Of a DNA stretch of 64,000 nt, positions 1-9,900 are shown in pieces (the first letter of the stretch is position 1; every line of letters begins with the position of its first letter). The translations under genes and the position numbers were made by a program. Below the pieces are notes generated by a model, which was not told the DNA's origin, did not search any database, and saw only the letters and a program-made list of their open reading frames with translations. Source of the stretch: Parachryseolinea silvisoli. GTDB taxonomy: Bacteria > Bacteroidota > Bacteroidia > Cytophagales > Cyclobacteriaceae. The stretch spans positions 2,108,001 through 2,172,000 of the forward strand of contig NZ_JAIOAO010000001.1 in assembly GCF_021190955.1 (NCBI RefSeq), given 5' to 3'.

Positions 1-1194
1 GACCCCTACATCTTTCGACCGTCGCAATACCTGCGCCGTGGCCAGGTTAATAAAATTCACGCATGCGGTAATGATCAGAAAGGCGCCAATGATTAAGATT
101 ACCCATAGTTTGCTTTTTGCCACAGGACCGCCGTACTGTGCATTAAAGTGTACATCACGCAGGGGCTGCAATTTATAGTGATGCACGTTCTTGCTGGTAG
201 GACGGAATTTCTTGACATACGCCGACAATACATCTTCTACCTGTGCCGTCGGAACGCCGGGTTTCAAGACGACATAACATTTCATGCCATCGCGAATACC
301 ACCCCAACCATCTGTGTCGTCGGACAACCAGGGGTCGAATGTCCGGAGCGAAGGGTATGATACGAAGATCTCACTGCGGATGTCGGTATTGGCGGGCAGG
401 TCCTGGAGGACACCGGTGACCGTAAAAGGAAAGCGGTTTTGAAACCAAAATACCTCACCGACCGGGTCTTTCTCGCCGAACAATTTGCGGGCCATGCGCT
501 CGGTGAGTATGGCGGTGTTGGGCTCCGTCAGAACAGTAGCAGGTCTGCCTTTTAGCAGCGGAAAATGAAAGATGTCAAAAAATGCTGCTTCGGTAAACGC
601 GATGCCGCCCGTTTCTTTGAACTTTACAAGCTCGTTTTCCTTCCGGAGTGTAATGAGCGCATCCGATTCGGTATAGACACGGGCGATCTTCTCGGCATAA
701 GTATAATCATTTCGGAAGTGCTCACCGAGTGGCGAGGGCACGTTGCTTTGATAAGCGACCACATCGCGGTGAAGTTCGGTAACGACACGATAGGTACGCT
801 CCGGGTACGGATGGAAGTTGTCGACAGCGAGGTGTTGCCGGACAAACGAAAATATAAAAATGGCGCACACTACGCTCGACGCCAGTCCGGCCATATTAAT
901 GAGGGTATAGGCCTTGTTACCAAGCAGGTTTCGCCACCCGATTTTAAAATAGCTTTTGTACATACCGTATGGGGTTGTTAGTTGACGTCTTCGTGACCGG
1001 ATGATGCCCGGCCGCAGGAGCAGCAAGACATCGATGATAAATTTCAAATCCGCTTTTCGTTTTCCCAGTTTTTTTACACGCCTGCCGTAGACTTCCAGCA
1101 GGTCGCCTTCGATATAGTCGAGCAGGTCCGGATGGCAGTACCAGCGAAAGAATCGCTGGAACGATGCGGGCGGCGTTGTCGTATTTTTTTTCAT
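1..1194 (-). CDS. ABC transporter permease with N-terminal permease prefix domain (5' part, runs off the window)
   Basis: The minus-strand frame is open from the ATG at 1194 to the window edge (398 codons), so the C-terminal part is missing. The first 80 residues carry the short cytosolic prefix seen in Bacteroidota MacB/FtsX-type permeases, with motifs RFFRWYCHPD and EGDLLEVYGRR. A membrane segment follows at about residues 98-118, then a periplasmic MacB-PCD-like region (RVYTESDA, ARKLFGEKDPVGEVFWF). A second membrane segment (LWVILIIGAFLIITACVNF) lies near the edge. The family lacks its own ATPase and is thought to act in efflux or envelope stress. It starts 3 bp after the PadR stop codon, so the two are surely co-transcribed and PadR probably controls both. 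Confidence 0.9.
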   Translation of the reverse strand, partial: MKKNTTTPPASFQRFFRWYCHPDLLDYIEGDLLEVYGRRVKKLGKRKADLKFIIDVLLLLRPGIIRSRRRQLTTPYGMYKSYFKIGWRNLLGNKAYTLINMAGLASSVVCAIFIFSFVRQHLAVDNFHPYPERTYRVVTELHRDVVAYQSNVPSPLGEHFRNDYTYAEKIARVYTESDALITLRKENELVKFKETGGIAFTEAAFFDIFHFPLLKGRPATVLTEPNTAILTERMARKLFGEKDPVGEVFWFQNRFPFTVTGVLQDLPANTDIRSEIFVSYPSLRTFDPWLSDDTDGWGGIRDGMKCYVVLKPGVPTAQVEDVLSAYVKKFRPTSKNVHHYKLQPLRDVHFNAQYGGPVAKSKLWVILIIGAFLIITACVNFINLATAQVLRRSKDVGV

Positions 1195-1197
1195 GTA

Positions 1198-1539
1198 TTA
1201 CCCTCCCATGCTTACTTGCCATACTGACTTGGGAATGGCACGCCAAAGCTCCTCGCGTGTATCCCGGGCGTATTGTGCTGCGCGCTTGCCCAGCGCAGTG
1301 ATCTCGAAATAGCGCTTGGGGCGACCGGCGCGTTCTTCCGTCCCCTCGCCGGCATACGAGCGCAGATAGCCTTTCTCTTCCATGCGCTTCAACGCGGTAT
1401 GGAGTGCGCCCATGCTGACGTTGCGCGCCATGCGCGACTCGATCTCGTCTTTGATGGCCACGCTGTAGGCGTCGTTGTTTAGCACCGCGATGGTGAGTAT
1501 AACTACCTCTTCAAACTCTCCCAGCTGATATTTCTTCAT
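1198..1539 (-). CDS. PadR family transcriptional regulator
   Basis: A 113-residue winged-helix protein of the short PadR type. It opens with LGEFEEVVILTIAVL, followed by the recognition region (VSMGALHTALKRMEEKGYL) and the wing (RPKRYFEITALGKRA). PadR proteins are dimeric repressors that often respond to phenolics, antibiotics or cell-wall stress. The gene lies directly upstream of and almost touches the permease on the same strand. This PadR-permease pairing is common in Bacteroidota and points to a self-regulated two-gene unit. The ligand is unknown. Confidence 0.9.
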   Translation of the reverse strand: MKKYQLGEFEEVVILTIAVLNNDAYSVAIKDEIESRMARNVSMGALHTALKRMEEKGYLRSYAGEGTEERAGRPKRYFEITALGKRAAQYARDTREELWRAIPKSVWQVSMGG

Positions 1540-1677
1540 GGAAAGGCATTAATATTATCTAAATGTAGGAATAACAATCGTGCCAGAGCGGAAAGGGCTT
1601 TCCAGGCGCCCGGAAAGACGGTAGGGTGTTCAGGATTGTTCGGAGTTGAACAGTTTTTGTGCGGATTTGGGCTGGAA

Positions 1678-2316
1678 ATGACTATTTTCATCACAGAAAA
1701 ATTCAATCTCATGGATGCCGCAAAAAATCAAGACTGGAAAAAACTACTGCAAACGATGAGCGCTACTATCTATACCCGAGTAGTCGAAAATATGACATAT
1801 TACGACAAAGCAGCTGTTGCCGAAGATTGGTTGGGGTTTGAGGGGGCGACCCTGGAATCCATCGAGGCTAAGGAAAAATCGCTCGGCATGGCTTTTCCCC
1901 ATTCATACCGGGAATTTCTCCTGACAAGCAATGGGTTCCGCCAAATATCTCTTTTTGCAGGCAATCTGTGTCCAGTCTCAGACGTGGGGTGGCTAAAAGA
2001 TAAAGATCCCGAGTTTATCGAGATCATCAGCCAGTTTGATTATCCTGTGTCGGATGAAGACTACTATGTTTATGGTGAAGAACAACAGACCGAGAATCTA
2101 AAGTCAGAGTTTCTGAAGGAAACACTTCAAATCTCAGAATGGGTTGACGGCTCCGTGATCTTATTAAACCCGAACGTAAAATTCGGCGAGGAATGGGAGG
2201 CCTGGATATATGCCAATTGGTATCCAGGGGCCCATCGGTATAAATCTTTCCGGGAATTAATAGAAGGCGAATTTTATGCCACTGTCGAAATACTGGACAA
2301 TCCCAATCGTGATTAA
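1678..2316 (+). CDS. SMI1/KNR4 family protein
   Basis: About 212 residues. The central region has the SMI1/KNR4 pattern: IEAKEKSLGMAFPHSYREFL, then LTSNGF, then the late motif FGEEWEAWIYANWYPGAHRYKSF. These proteins are often immunity proteins of contact-dependent or polymorphic toxin systems, but many bacterial copies are orphans. No toxin, Rhs or VgrG gene is adjacent, so a role in immunity is not supported here. The frame can be extended upstream with TTG, but the ATGs at 1678 and 1711 are the likely starts and neither has a strong ribosome site. It converges with the next gene, overlapping it by 4 bp. Confidence 0.75.
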   Translation: MTIFITEKFNLMDAAKNQDWKKLLQTMSATIYTRVVENMTYYDKAAVAEDWLGFEGATLESIEAKEKSLGMAFPHSYREFLLTSNGFRQISLFAGNLCPVSDVGWLKDKDPEFIEIISQFDYPVSDEDYYVYGEEQQTENLKSEFLKETLQISEWVDGSVILLNPNVKFGEEWEAWIYANWYPGAHRYKSFRELIEGEFYATVEILDNPNRD

Positions 2317-4328
2317 AATTTCCGCGTTATCCCTTCCACCAGCACCGAACGCATCTTTTCAATCAGCGGATACGCCGTACTGGAATTGGTAAAAATCACA
2401 TATCCCATCCTGGCATCTTTATATACTTCGAACTGACAACGGAAATCGCCGTTGTTGCCACCGTGGCCGAAAACCTGACCGAACGGTGACTCGCGGACTT
2501 CCAGACTCTCGCCCATGTATACTTTGTATTTGGGCTTCTCTTCACCATCCTTTGGAGGATAAGGCGAGCGTTCGCTCAGCATGTTTGCATAGGTGGCGGG
2601 CGACAGGCCTTTTTGATTTAAGAGCTGAAGCATGAAGTGCGTAAACTCGAGGGCCTCGGTATGCATGCTAAACGCCATGCCGGGTGCCTCCGTCGGATCG
2701 TCGGAAGAAGGGATGTTGTTAAAATGACCGGTGGATACGAGCTTCATCAGGCGGTCGTTCCGGGCGAAGAAGGTGTGGTGCATGTCCAGCGGGTCCAGTA
2801 CTTCTTCTGTCAACATCTGTATGGTGCTTTTGCCGGTGATGCTTTTCACAACCATCTGCAGGTATTGAAATCCTTCGCCGGAATAACCGAACTGCGTACC
2901 GGGGGTGAAGTTTATCACCAGTTTTCCATCGCGCCAGTTGGGAAAACCTGTGCGATGGGTGATTACATGGCGCGCGGTGATAAGCTTATACCGGTCGTCG
3001 TACTCGATGTCTTTGAAGGGCAGGTATTGGTAAAGTGGTTTGTCGAGGTCGATCAGGCCGCGCTCGGCGAGACGTTGTACAGCGTAGGCGAAGACGGGTT
3101 TGGTAATGGAGGCCGCTTCGAACAGGGTACTGTCGTTTAGCGGCGCCTGGGTCATGCTGTTTTTAACACCGTATACTTTGTGATAGATCACCTTGCCATC
3201 TTTTATCAGGGCCAGCGACACCCCAGGGATTTTATAGTATTGTTGATAGGTTTCGATAAAGTTATCGATGGTACGCGCCGACTGATTGTCAAACGTCGGT
3301 AGAACACCTTTGTCGGGGACCAGGTCGGGTGCTTCTGTAACGGTGGCGCTGAATGCCGGGATCTTTACGAGGCCGCTGGGTTTTACTTTTACGTTGGGTT
3401 GTGACGGCATCGAAAGGGTGTATACGTGGGCTTCTTCGGGGATGTATTTTTCGGAAAGTGCCACGGTATAACTGCCACCCGGGAGTTGTGTGGAGTAGTT
3501 TCCGAGCGAGTCAACCGATGTGACGATCCATGTCTGGGGCGATGCGGTAGCGGTGAACCGCAGCCGTGCCGGTACTTTGATCTTGTGGGTATTTACAATT
3601 TTCATCTGCCCGGTTAGGGTGCCTTCTTTTTCATTTTCTTTCATAAAAACAATATCACCGAGTGCATGGGAGTTCTGGTATTTGCCTTCGCCATCGCCCC
3701 AGGCATTCCAGCCAAAGCCGTCGGCATCTTTATCGAACACCAGCATATCAAACCCCATCGAGCGGCCGGGCTGAAGCGCATCGCCCAAATAGATCTTATA
3801 TTCATACGTCCGCTTGTTGCCTTTTCGGACCATCTTTATGTCTGCTTTGTCCCACACGATTTGCTTGGTAGCGGTATCCCATTTGTTGGTGTCGATATAT
3901 TTTCGTGTTTCGGAATAACTATACGCGGTAACACCCGAGCCCTCCACAAGGTGGCGGACATCGAGGCATACCTGCACACCATCCTGCGTGTTCCAGCCTA
4001 CCTGCCGGGTAGTATCGACGACATAGTCGCTATCCGTGATCTCGATCGCTACATAGAGGGTCTTTTCCCCCAGATTGTAGCCGATCATAAAATAGCCGGA
4101 GAAGTCTTCCGCATTCTGGGGTTTTATATCAGATTGCGCCAGAGCCAATATGCGCCTCTTTACTCCTGTCCAGTCGCTTAGGTCGCCATCGATTTTTATA
4201 TTCCTAAGGGGATATACCAGGGCGCTGGCGCCATTGTGGGCCAGCGTAACACGCGTACTTATAAGAATGAGCAACAGGCAGCAACCCAGCTGCGCCATGT
4301 TCTTCAGGCCGATGTATCTATTCTCCAT
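2313..4328 (-). CDS. Secreted serine beta-lactamase-family hydrolase with N-terminal CBM9-like domain
   Basis: 671 residues from the ATG at 4328, chosen because it leads into a signal peptide (hydrophobic GCCLLLILIST, then a cleavage-like LAHNG). Residues about 40-230 resemble the CBM9-like sugar-binding domain of secreted Bacteroidota proteins (IDGDLSDWTG, then DGVQVCLDVRHL). Residues about 370-671 are a class C beta-lactamase/DD-peptidase fold: the nucleophile motif SITK near residue 407, a YSG at the second motif position (usually YxN) and HGG in place of KTG. The likely substrates are peptides, esters or peptidoglycan rather than a clinical beta-lactam. It appears to stand alone. Confidence 0.85.
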   Translation of the reverse strand: MENRYIGLKNMAQLGCCLLLILISTRVTLAHNGASALVYPLRNIKIDGDLSDWTGVKRRILALAQSDIKPQNAEDFSGYFMIGYNLGEKTLYVAIEITDSDYVVDTTRQVGWNTQDGVQVCLDVRHLVEGSGVTAYSYSETRKYIDTNKWDTATKQIVWDKADIKMVRKGNKRTYEYKIYLGDALQPGRSMGFDMLVFDKDADGFGWNAWGDGEGKYQNSHALGDIVFMKENEKEGTLTGQMKIVNTHKIKVPARLRFTATASPQTWIVTSVDSLGNYSTQLPGGSYTVALSEKYIPEEAHVYTLSMPSQPNVKVKPSGLVKIPAFSATVTEAPDLVPDKGVLPTFDNQSARTIDNFIETYQQYYKIPGVSLALIKDGKVIYHKVYGVKNSMTQAPLNDSTLFEAASITKPVFAYAVQRLAERGLIDLDKPLYQYLPFKDIEYDDRYKLITARHVITHRTGFPNWRDGKLVINFTPGTQFGYSGEGFQYLQMVVKSITGKSTIQMLTEEVLDPLDMHHTFFARNDRLMKLVSTGHFNNIPSSDDPTEAPGMAFSMHTEALEFTHFMLQLLNQKGLSPATYANMLSERSPYPPKDGEEKPKYKVYMGESLEVRESPFGQVFGHGGNNGDFRCQFEVYKDARMGYVIFTNSSTAYPLIEKMRSVLVEGITRKF

Positions 4329-4577
4329 AATGATTAGACCGGTAATTTGTGGAATGGTTACAAACCCGGTAAAAAATATGTAACAAATACCCAACCAATC
4401 GCCTGACTCGAGTTCCGGATACCGTTTCAGTAGATCCAGAGCGGTAGTCCGGATAATGAACGTTCAGTCGCGGACGTTGTTTGTCCGACTATGAACTACT
4501 CCACCAAAAAATGCCCTCGTCGCTGCGTGCGATCACTAACACTTGATTTATGCTGGTGTTTTACTTATTGTTGGACA

Positions 4578-5357
4578 ATGAAATTTACAGCCTGTACTCT
4601 AGCCTATCGTTGCAACGCGTTTTATAGTATAATCCAATCCGCCCACATACTTGCTTTTGTTGCGATCCTGGCGTCTTGTACAAACACGCAAGAACGTGGT
4701 ACCACGGAACAAACCGACTCAACCGGCGTAAACGAGCAGCCGGCACGAAATCCGAACAATGCAGTTGTCCCGGAAGCTCCCCGGACCGCCCCCTCGCTCA
4801 CGACCATTCTGTTGCAGTTCGAGAACTTCTCCATGACGGCCGCATTCGAAGGACTCCACAACAACAAAGGTTATTTTGACGTAGTCCATAAAGACACCAT
4901 CGTCGTTGATCTCGGTTTGTCCAGTCAGATATCCGGGCAGACGTATACTATCAAAACCGACTCTTCTATTCAGCACGTAGAGGTCTTTCAAAATTATGAA
5001 ACCAGCCTCTTCGTGATGGGCGAGGGCCCTGTCATCACTCTTCTGGAGTGGAAGCATTATGTTGGCGACTGGGAAAAGTTAGAGATCGCAGACGGCAGTC
5101 TTAAAACAGTAGAGTATAACGATGCGGACTTTGAACAATTCCCCGATGTAACACGTGACGAAATCGTCCAGGCTGTCAAAGATGCCTTTGGCGGTAAGAC
5201 AAATACGTGGACGGAGTCGGCCGCGAAGTGTACTGGCCCGCGGGGGATTCCTTGCGGTGTTTCCATCAGCCGTATTAATCTGAAAGTTGTTCTGACATAT
5301 ACCTCGGGTATTACGGTGGAAAGATTTATTGTCTTTGAAGTGCCGATAGGATGTTAA
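4578..5357 (+). CDS. Hypothetical lipoprotein
   Basis: About 259 residues, family not recognised. The ATG at 4578 is chosen because it places a hydrophobic stretch (AHILAFVAILASC) with a lipobox Cys about 33 residues in, followed by a polar linker rich in Thr, Asn and Pro. That fits an outer-membrane lipoprotein. The rest has mixed strand-like segments and three Cys near the end (KCTGPRGIPC and the final IGC), which could form a disulfide in the periplasm. The upstream extension to 4491 is Cys- and Arg-rich and looks non-coding. A strong terminator follows at 5479. Confidence 0.6.
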   Translation: MKFTACTLAYRCNAFYSIIQSAHILAFVAILASCTNTQERGTTEQTDSTGVNEQPARNPNNAVVPEAPRTAPSLTTILLQFENFSMTAAFEGLHNNKGYFDVVHKDTIVVDLGLSSQISGQTYTIKTDSSIQHVEVFQNYETSLFVMGEGPVITLLEWKHYVGDWEKLEIADGSLKTVEYNDADFEQFPDVTRDEIVQAVKDAFGGKTNTWTESAAKCTGPRGIPCGVSISRINLKVVLTYTSGITVERFIVFEVPIGC

Positions 5358-5478
5358 TGACAGAACCATACGTGTATAATTATACTTTCTCACGGAGATA
5401 GTACAGGAAAAATCCCGTTTCGTTTCCGGCCACTTGCAATTGCAACGGTAATTCTGGAATTTCATATACTTATTGACG

Positions 5479-5525
5479 AGCCCATCTATCTGTCATCACC
5501 GGCAGATGGATGGGCTTTTATTTTT
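5479..5525 (+). terminator. Rho-independent terminator
   Basis: A 14-bp stem (AGCCCATCTATCTG with CAGATGGATGGGCT, one G-T pair) has a 10-nt loop at 5493-5502 and is followed by TTTTATTTTT. It ends the lipoprotein transcript. It also overlaps the upstream part of the next open frame, which supports the later start at 5539. Confidence 0.85.
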
Positions 5526-5538
5526 AACCCCTACATGT

Positions 5539-6654
5539 ATGGTCAAAAAAACCTCCCCCTCCTCCTCTGTTAAGAGCGCAGCAGCCAGTAATGGCAGCGC
5601 GGTCGCGCATCCTAAGTATTGTACACTTGTATTAACACCGCCGCGGACGTTCGCCGCGGACGTAAGCGGTTTCCGGGCGGCGATGATCCTGGTGTCGGAC
5701 CGGAAATGGGTCAACGGCACCAAGCTGCGGTATTATTTCTTTACCGGCAGCGATGGCTCGCCTGCTTCGTGGAAAGGCGACGCGACACAAAAGAATGTTG
5801 TCAAAGAGGCCTTTGCTACGTGGAAGAAACAGGGCATCGGCCTGGAGTTCGAAGAGGTGAGCAACAAGGAAGATGCAGAGATCCGAATCGGCTTTATGCG
5901 CGGCGACGGCTCGTGGTCGTATGTGGGCCGCGACATTATTGACGTGGCCGGTTCGCCGAATGAGCGAACCATGAACTTTGGCTGGAGCATCGCCAACGAC
6001 ATCGACACCGCCATTCACGAAATTGGCCACACCCTGGGCGCACCGCACGAACACCAAAACCCCAACGCCGGCATTGTATGGGACGAAGATGCGGTCTATG
6101 CCGCACTGGCAGCGCCGCCGAATAATTGGAGCCGCGAAACGACCTTTCACAACATCATTCGAAAGTTACCGGTGAACGAAGTGGAAGGGTCTACACACGA
6201 TCCGAACTCGGTCATGCACTATCCTTTTGAAGCGGGCCTGATCAAAGAACCTGCTGCCTTCAAAAATGGAATTTTCCCGGCAGGTGGTCTGTCGGCGAAG
6301 GATAAAGAATTTGTCAAGAAGTTTTATCCACCCCTGGCGCCGGCGGACTATACGAAGTTGACGGTTGGCAAATCGGCGACGCTCGACATCAAGCCGGGTG
6401 AGCAGAAGAATTTCATTTTTAAACCCACGGTCAACAGGAGGTATAAGATCCAAACATTTGGCGCGCTGGATACTGTGATGGTATTGTTCGAACGACAAGG
6501 AAGCGAAGAAGTTTATATCGCAGGAGACGACGATAGCGGAACAAACCTAAACTCCAAGCTTCATTTACGACTGATTAAGGGGCGTGAGTATATTGTGCGC
6601 GTTAGATTATTCTATTCGAGTAGTGAAGGAATGGGATCGTTGATGGTGATTTAA
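5539..6654 (+). CDS. Astacin-like (M12A) zinc metallopeptidase with C-terminal PPC-like domain
   Basis: 371 residues from the ATG at 5539, chosen because earlier starts lie inside a terminator hairpin. The catalytic motif HEIGHTLGAPHEH at about residue 159 supplies the three zinc His residues and the Glu base. The Met-turn SVMHYP at about 223 follows at the usual distance, as in astacins. The last 100 residues resemble a pre-peptidase C-terminal (PPC) sandwich: GEQKNFIFKPTVNRRYKI, then GDDDSGTNLNSKL. No classical signal peptide is visible at the N-terminus, which is Ser-rich, so the export route is unclear. It is monocistronic. Confidence 0.85.
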   Translation: MVKKTSPSSSVKSAAASNGSAVAHPKYCTLVLTPPRTFAADVSGFRAAMILVSDRKWVNGTKLRYYFFTGSDGSPASWKGDATQKNVVKEAFATWKKQGIGLEFEEVSNKEDAEIRIGFMRGDGSWSYVGRDIIDVAGSPNERTMNFGWSIANDIDTAIHEIGHTLGAPHEHQNPNAGIVWDEDAVYAALAAPPNNWSRETTFHNIIRKLPVNEVEGSTHDPNSVMHYPFEAGLIKEPAAFKNGIFPAGGLSAKDKEFVKKFYPPLAPADYTKLTVGKSATLDIKPGEQKNFIFKPTVNRRYKIQTFGALDTVMVLFERQGSEEVYIAGDDDSGTNLNSKLHLRLIKGREYIVRVRLFYSSSEGMGSLMVI

Positions 6655-6664
6655 ATCTATTCTC

Positions 6665-6714
6665 TGGCGCGAGTCTTATGGCTACTCCATTCTGGGGGAG
6701 ATCGACTCGCGCCA
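6665..6714. repeat. REP-like palindromic element, copy 1
   Basis: A perfect 11-bp inverted repeat, TGGCGCGAGTC (6665-6675) and GACTCGCGCCA (6704-6714), encloses a 28-nt loop that can fold further (CTCC with GGAG). The same left arm and layout recur at 56983-57023. It sits just after the astacin-like gene and may also act in transcription termination. Confidence 0.75.
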
Positions 6715-6824
6715 AATTTATATCCCGACTCGTGCGCGTGCACGTCTGATATTTTTTTTCATGATTCATCTTACTGATTATCAATGCCCCGGGGTTGGCT
6801 TCTCCTTATTTATTAATCCACAAT

Positions 6825-6855
6825 TTTGGTAGGCATTAGAAATGTAATACTTTTG
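6825..6855 (+). promoter_or_regulatory. Promoter of the SusC/SusD operon
   Basis: TTTG at 6825-6828 and TACTTTTG at 6848-6855 match the Bacteroidota -33 (TTTG) and -7 (TAnnTTTG) elements with a 19-nt spacer. The predicted start site near 6862 gives a leader of about 70 nt before the ATG at 6932. Confidence 0.7.
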
Positions 6856-6931
6856 TCCCACCCATTTACCCACCACCTGGGCTCCTAACCTATTTTTTAA
6901 AACGTAACACTCATTACTTAAAGCAAGTGCA

Positions 6932-9900
6932 ATGGAAAAATTTGTACGAAGGATTTGTATTGTCTTTTTTTTATTGGTCACGACCTCTGCCTGGGCACAG
7001 GACAAGACCGTGGAAGGGACTGTTATTGGTACCGACGGCACGCCGTTGCCCGGTGCTAACGTTATTGTGAAGGGTACTACCCGGGGTGTTCAGACGGACG
7101 CCGATGGTAAGTTCGTCCTTCAAGTCACCCCGTCGGATGTATTATTGTTTTCGTATATCGGTTATAAAAATGTCGAAGTGCCGGTAGGAAATCAGTCGAC
7201 GATTACCACCACGTTACAAGATGACGAGGGCAAGCTCGAAGAAGTCGTCGTGACGGCCCTGGGCATCAGCAAGGAGAAGAAGTCGCTGGGCTATACCGTG
7301 CAAGAGGTAAAATCCAACCAGCTGAGCGAGGCGCGCGAAAACAACCTGGTGAATGCGCTGTCGGGCAAAGTTGCCGGGGTGCGTGTTACGAATAGCCAGG
7401 GGAACTTAGGTTCGTCGCGTATTGTGATCCGTGGCGAGACCTCTATCGCCGGTAACAACCAGCCGTTGTTTGTGGTCGACGGTCTGCCGGTCGATAACTC
7501 ACAGCTCACGAAGTCCGACGCTTCACGTGATTTTCCGAATGCTATTTCCGATATCAACACGGAAGACATCGAGTCTATCAGTGTGTTAAAGGGCCCTAAT
7601 GCCGCGGCGTTGTATGGCTCACGTGCGGCTAACGGCGTGATCATTATCAATACAAAAAAAGGACGGGGCGGCAAACGTGGCCTGGGTATAGCGGTTACAT
7701 CGGGGGTTACGTTTGAGCGCCTGCTGGTATTGCCCGATTATCAGAATGTCTATGGCCAGGGAGCCGGCGGCGAGTTCTCGTATGTGGACGGCAAAGGCGG
7801 TGGTGTGAACGACGGTGTTGATGAAAGCTGGGGCCCGAAGATGGACGGCAGACTGATCCCGCAATTCTATTCCAACGGTGAGGCTGTACCATTTTTACCG
7901 CACCCCGACAACGTAAAGGATTTCTTTGTCACGGGACATACGATCAACAACGGCGTCGCTATTTCCGGGGCGAAAGAAGGTTTCGACTATCGATTCTCGT
8001 ATAACAACTCCAAGCAGAAAGGTGTTGTGCCGAATACCGATCAGACCAAGAACTCGTTTAGCGTCAACGCCAGCTATACGCTGCACCCGAAGTTAGTGTT
8101 ATCCACCAGTGCGAATTTTATACGGACGGAGTCGGACAACTTACCGGGCACCTTTGGCCGACGGGCTACCAGCACGATGCTGCAGTTTACCTGGTTTGGG
8201 CGGCAGGTAGATATCAACCGCCTGAAGGATTATAAAGACGCCGATGGCAACACATTTAACTGGAATAACAGCTATTACAGCAATCCGTATTGGGTAGCGT
8301 ATGAAAACACTGTAGGCCAACGCCGCGATCGGTTCTTTGGTAACGTGAACCTGAACTATAAGATTGTGGAAGGTCTTACCGCCAACTTCCGCACGGGCAA
8401 TGACCTCTACAACGACCGACGCAAGATCCGGATAGCCTATGGCACCAACGGTACGCCGTTTGGTTCGTACCAGGAGATTGGCTACGCGGTAAATGAAAAC
8501 AACACGCAGTTTACCCTGAACTATAAAAAAGACCTTACACCGGACTTTAACCTGGATGTGCTGGGCGGTGCCAACTATCAATACCGATTCCAGGAAGAGA
8601 ACAACCAGTTCGCGCCACGCCTGGCGGTGAAAGATGTCTATACGCTGAACAACTCGCGCGACCCGCTGCAGTCTACCAACTTCTATAGCCGCCAAAAGAT
8701 CTATAGCTTGTTTGCTTCCGGCCAGGTGGGTTTCCGCAATTATGCGTTCCTGAACCTGACGGCGCGCAACGACTGGTCTAGTACCCTGCCTTCGAATAAC
8801 AATTCGTATTTCTATCCTTCTGTTAACGCCAGTGTGGTATTGTCTGAAGCGCTGGGCTTTGCCAGCAACACGGTGTCGTTTGTAAAAGTACGAGCCGGCT
8901 GGTCTAAAGTAGGGAAGGATGCCGATCCGTATCAGCTGCTGAATACCTATCCGTTTAGCGTTCCCTTTGGCAGCAGTCCGCGCCTGACGGTTTCGGACAA
9001 ATACCTGAACGCCGACCTGAAGCCGGAGACCACTACATCGACAGAAGCCGGTGTTGAAGCCAGCTTCCTCGACGACCGCATCACCGTAGACGCCAGCTAC
9101 TATTTCACGCGCAGTAAGAATCAGATCCTGAACGTTGACGTGAGCCCCAGCACGGGGTATACTTCCAAACTCATCAACGCGGGCGAGATCGAGAACCGCG
9201 GTGTGGAATTGCAGCTTACCGGTGTGCCGGTCATTACGTCGGGCGGCTTTCGCTGGGAGGTGAATGTAAACTGGGCAAAGAACGTGAGCAAAGTGGTGGA
9301 GCTGGACAAAGAAGGATTTTTACAGTCATATCGTCTGGGCTCGGATGGCGTAGAGGTGCGCGCAGGTGTAGGCGAGCCTTACGGCGTGCTGTTTGGCCCG
9401 GGCTTCCTGCGTAACGATAAAGGTCAGATCGTCGTGAGCGCGGATGGCACGCCGGCGATCGATCCGAGTAACAAAGTGCTGGGCCGGTTTACACCAAATT
9501 GGATCGGCGGCATCAACAACGCCGTGTCGTATAAAGGCATTAGCCTGAGCTTCCTGGTGGATGTGCGCATGGGCGGCCAGATATACTCGGGCACACGCTC
9601 GACGGGTCTCCAAACCGGCGTGCTGGCAGAAACGCTGAACGGGCGCGATGCTGAGCACGGCGGCCTGCCCTACTACTTTGCAGGCGACGATACCGGCACG
9701 ACGCCCGTGGCGCTGCCCGATCACAGCGCTTCGGCGCCGAATGGCGAGACAGTGTATCACGACGGTATATTGTTTAACGGCGTAACGGCCGACGGTAGCC
9801 CCAACACGACTATTGCGCCGGCACCGCTCTATTACAAAACGCTGGCTGTCAATGGTGAGTACAATACCTTTGATGCCACCTTTGTAAAGTTGCGCGAAGT

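Noticed and set aside
1678-2316. SMI1/KNR4 protein as an immunity gene of a toxin system
   Set aside because: No toxin, Rhs, LXG or secretion gene is adjacent in the visible window.
5473-5538. Upstream start of the astacin-like gene
   Set aside because: The added residues overlap a strong terminator hairpin of the preceding gene and look non-coding.
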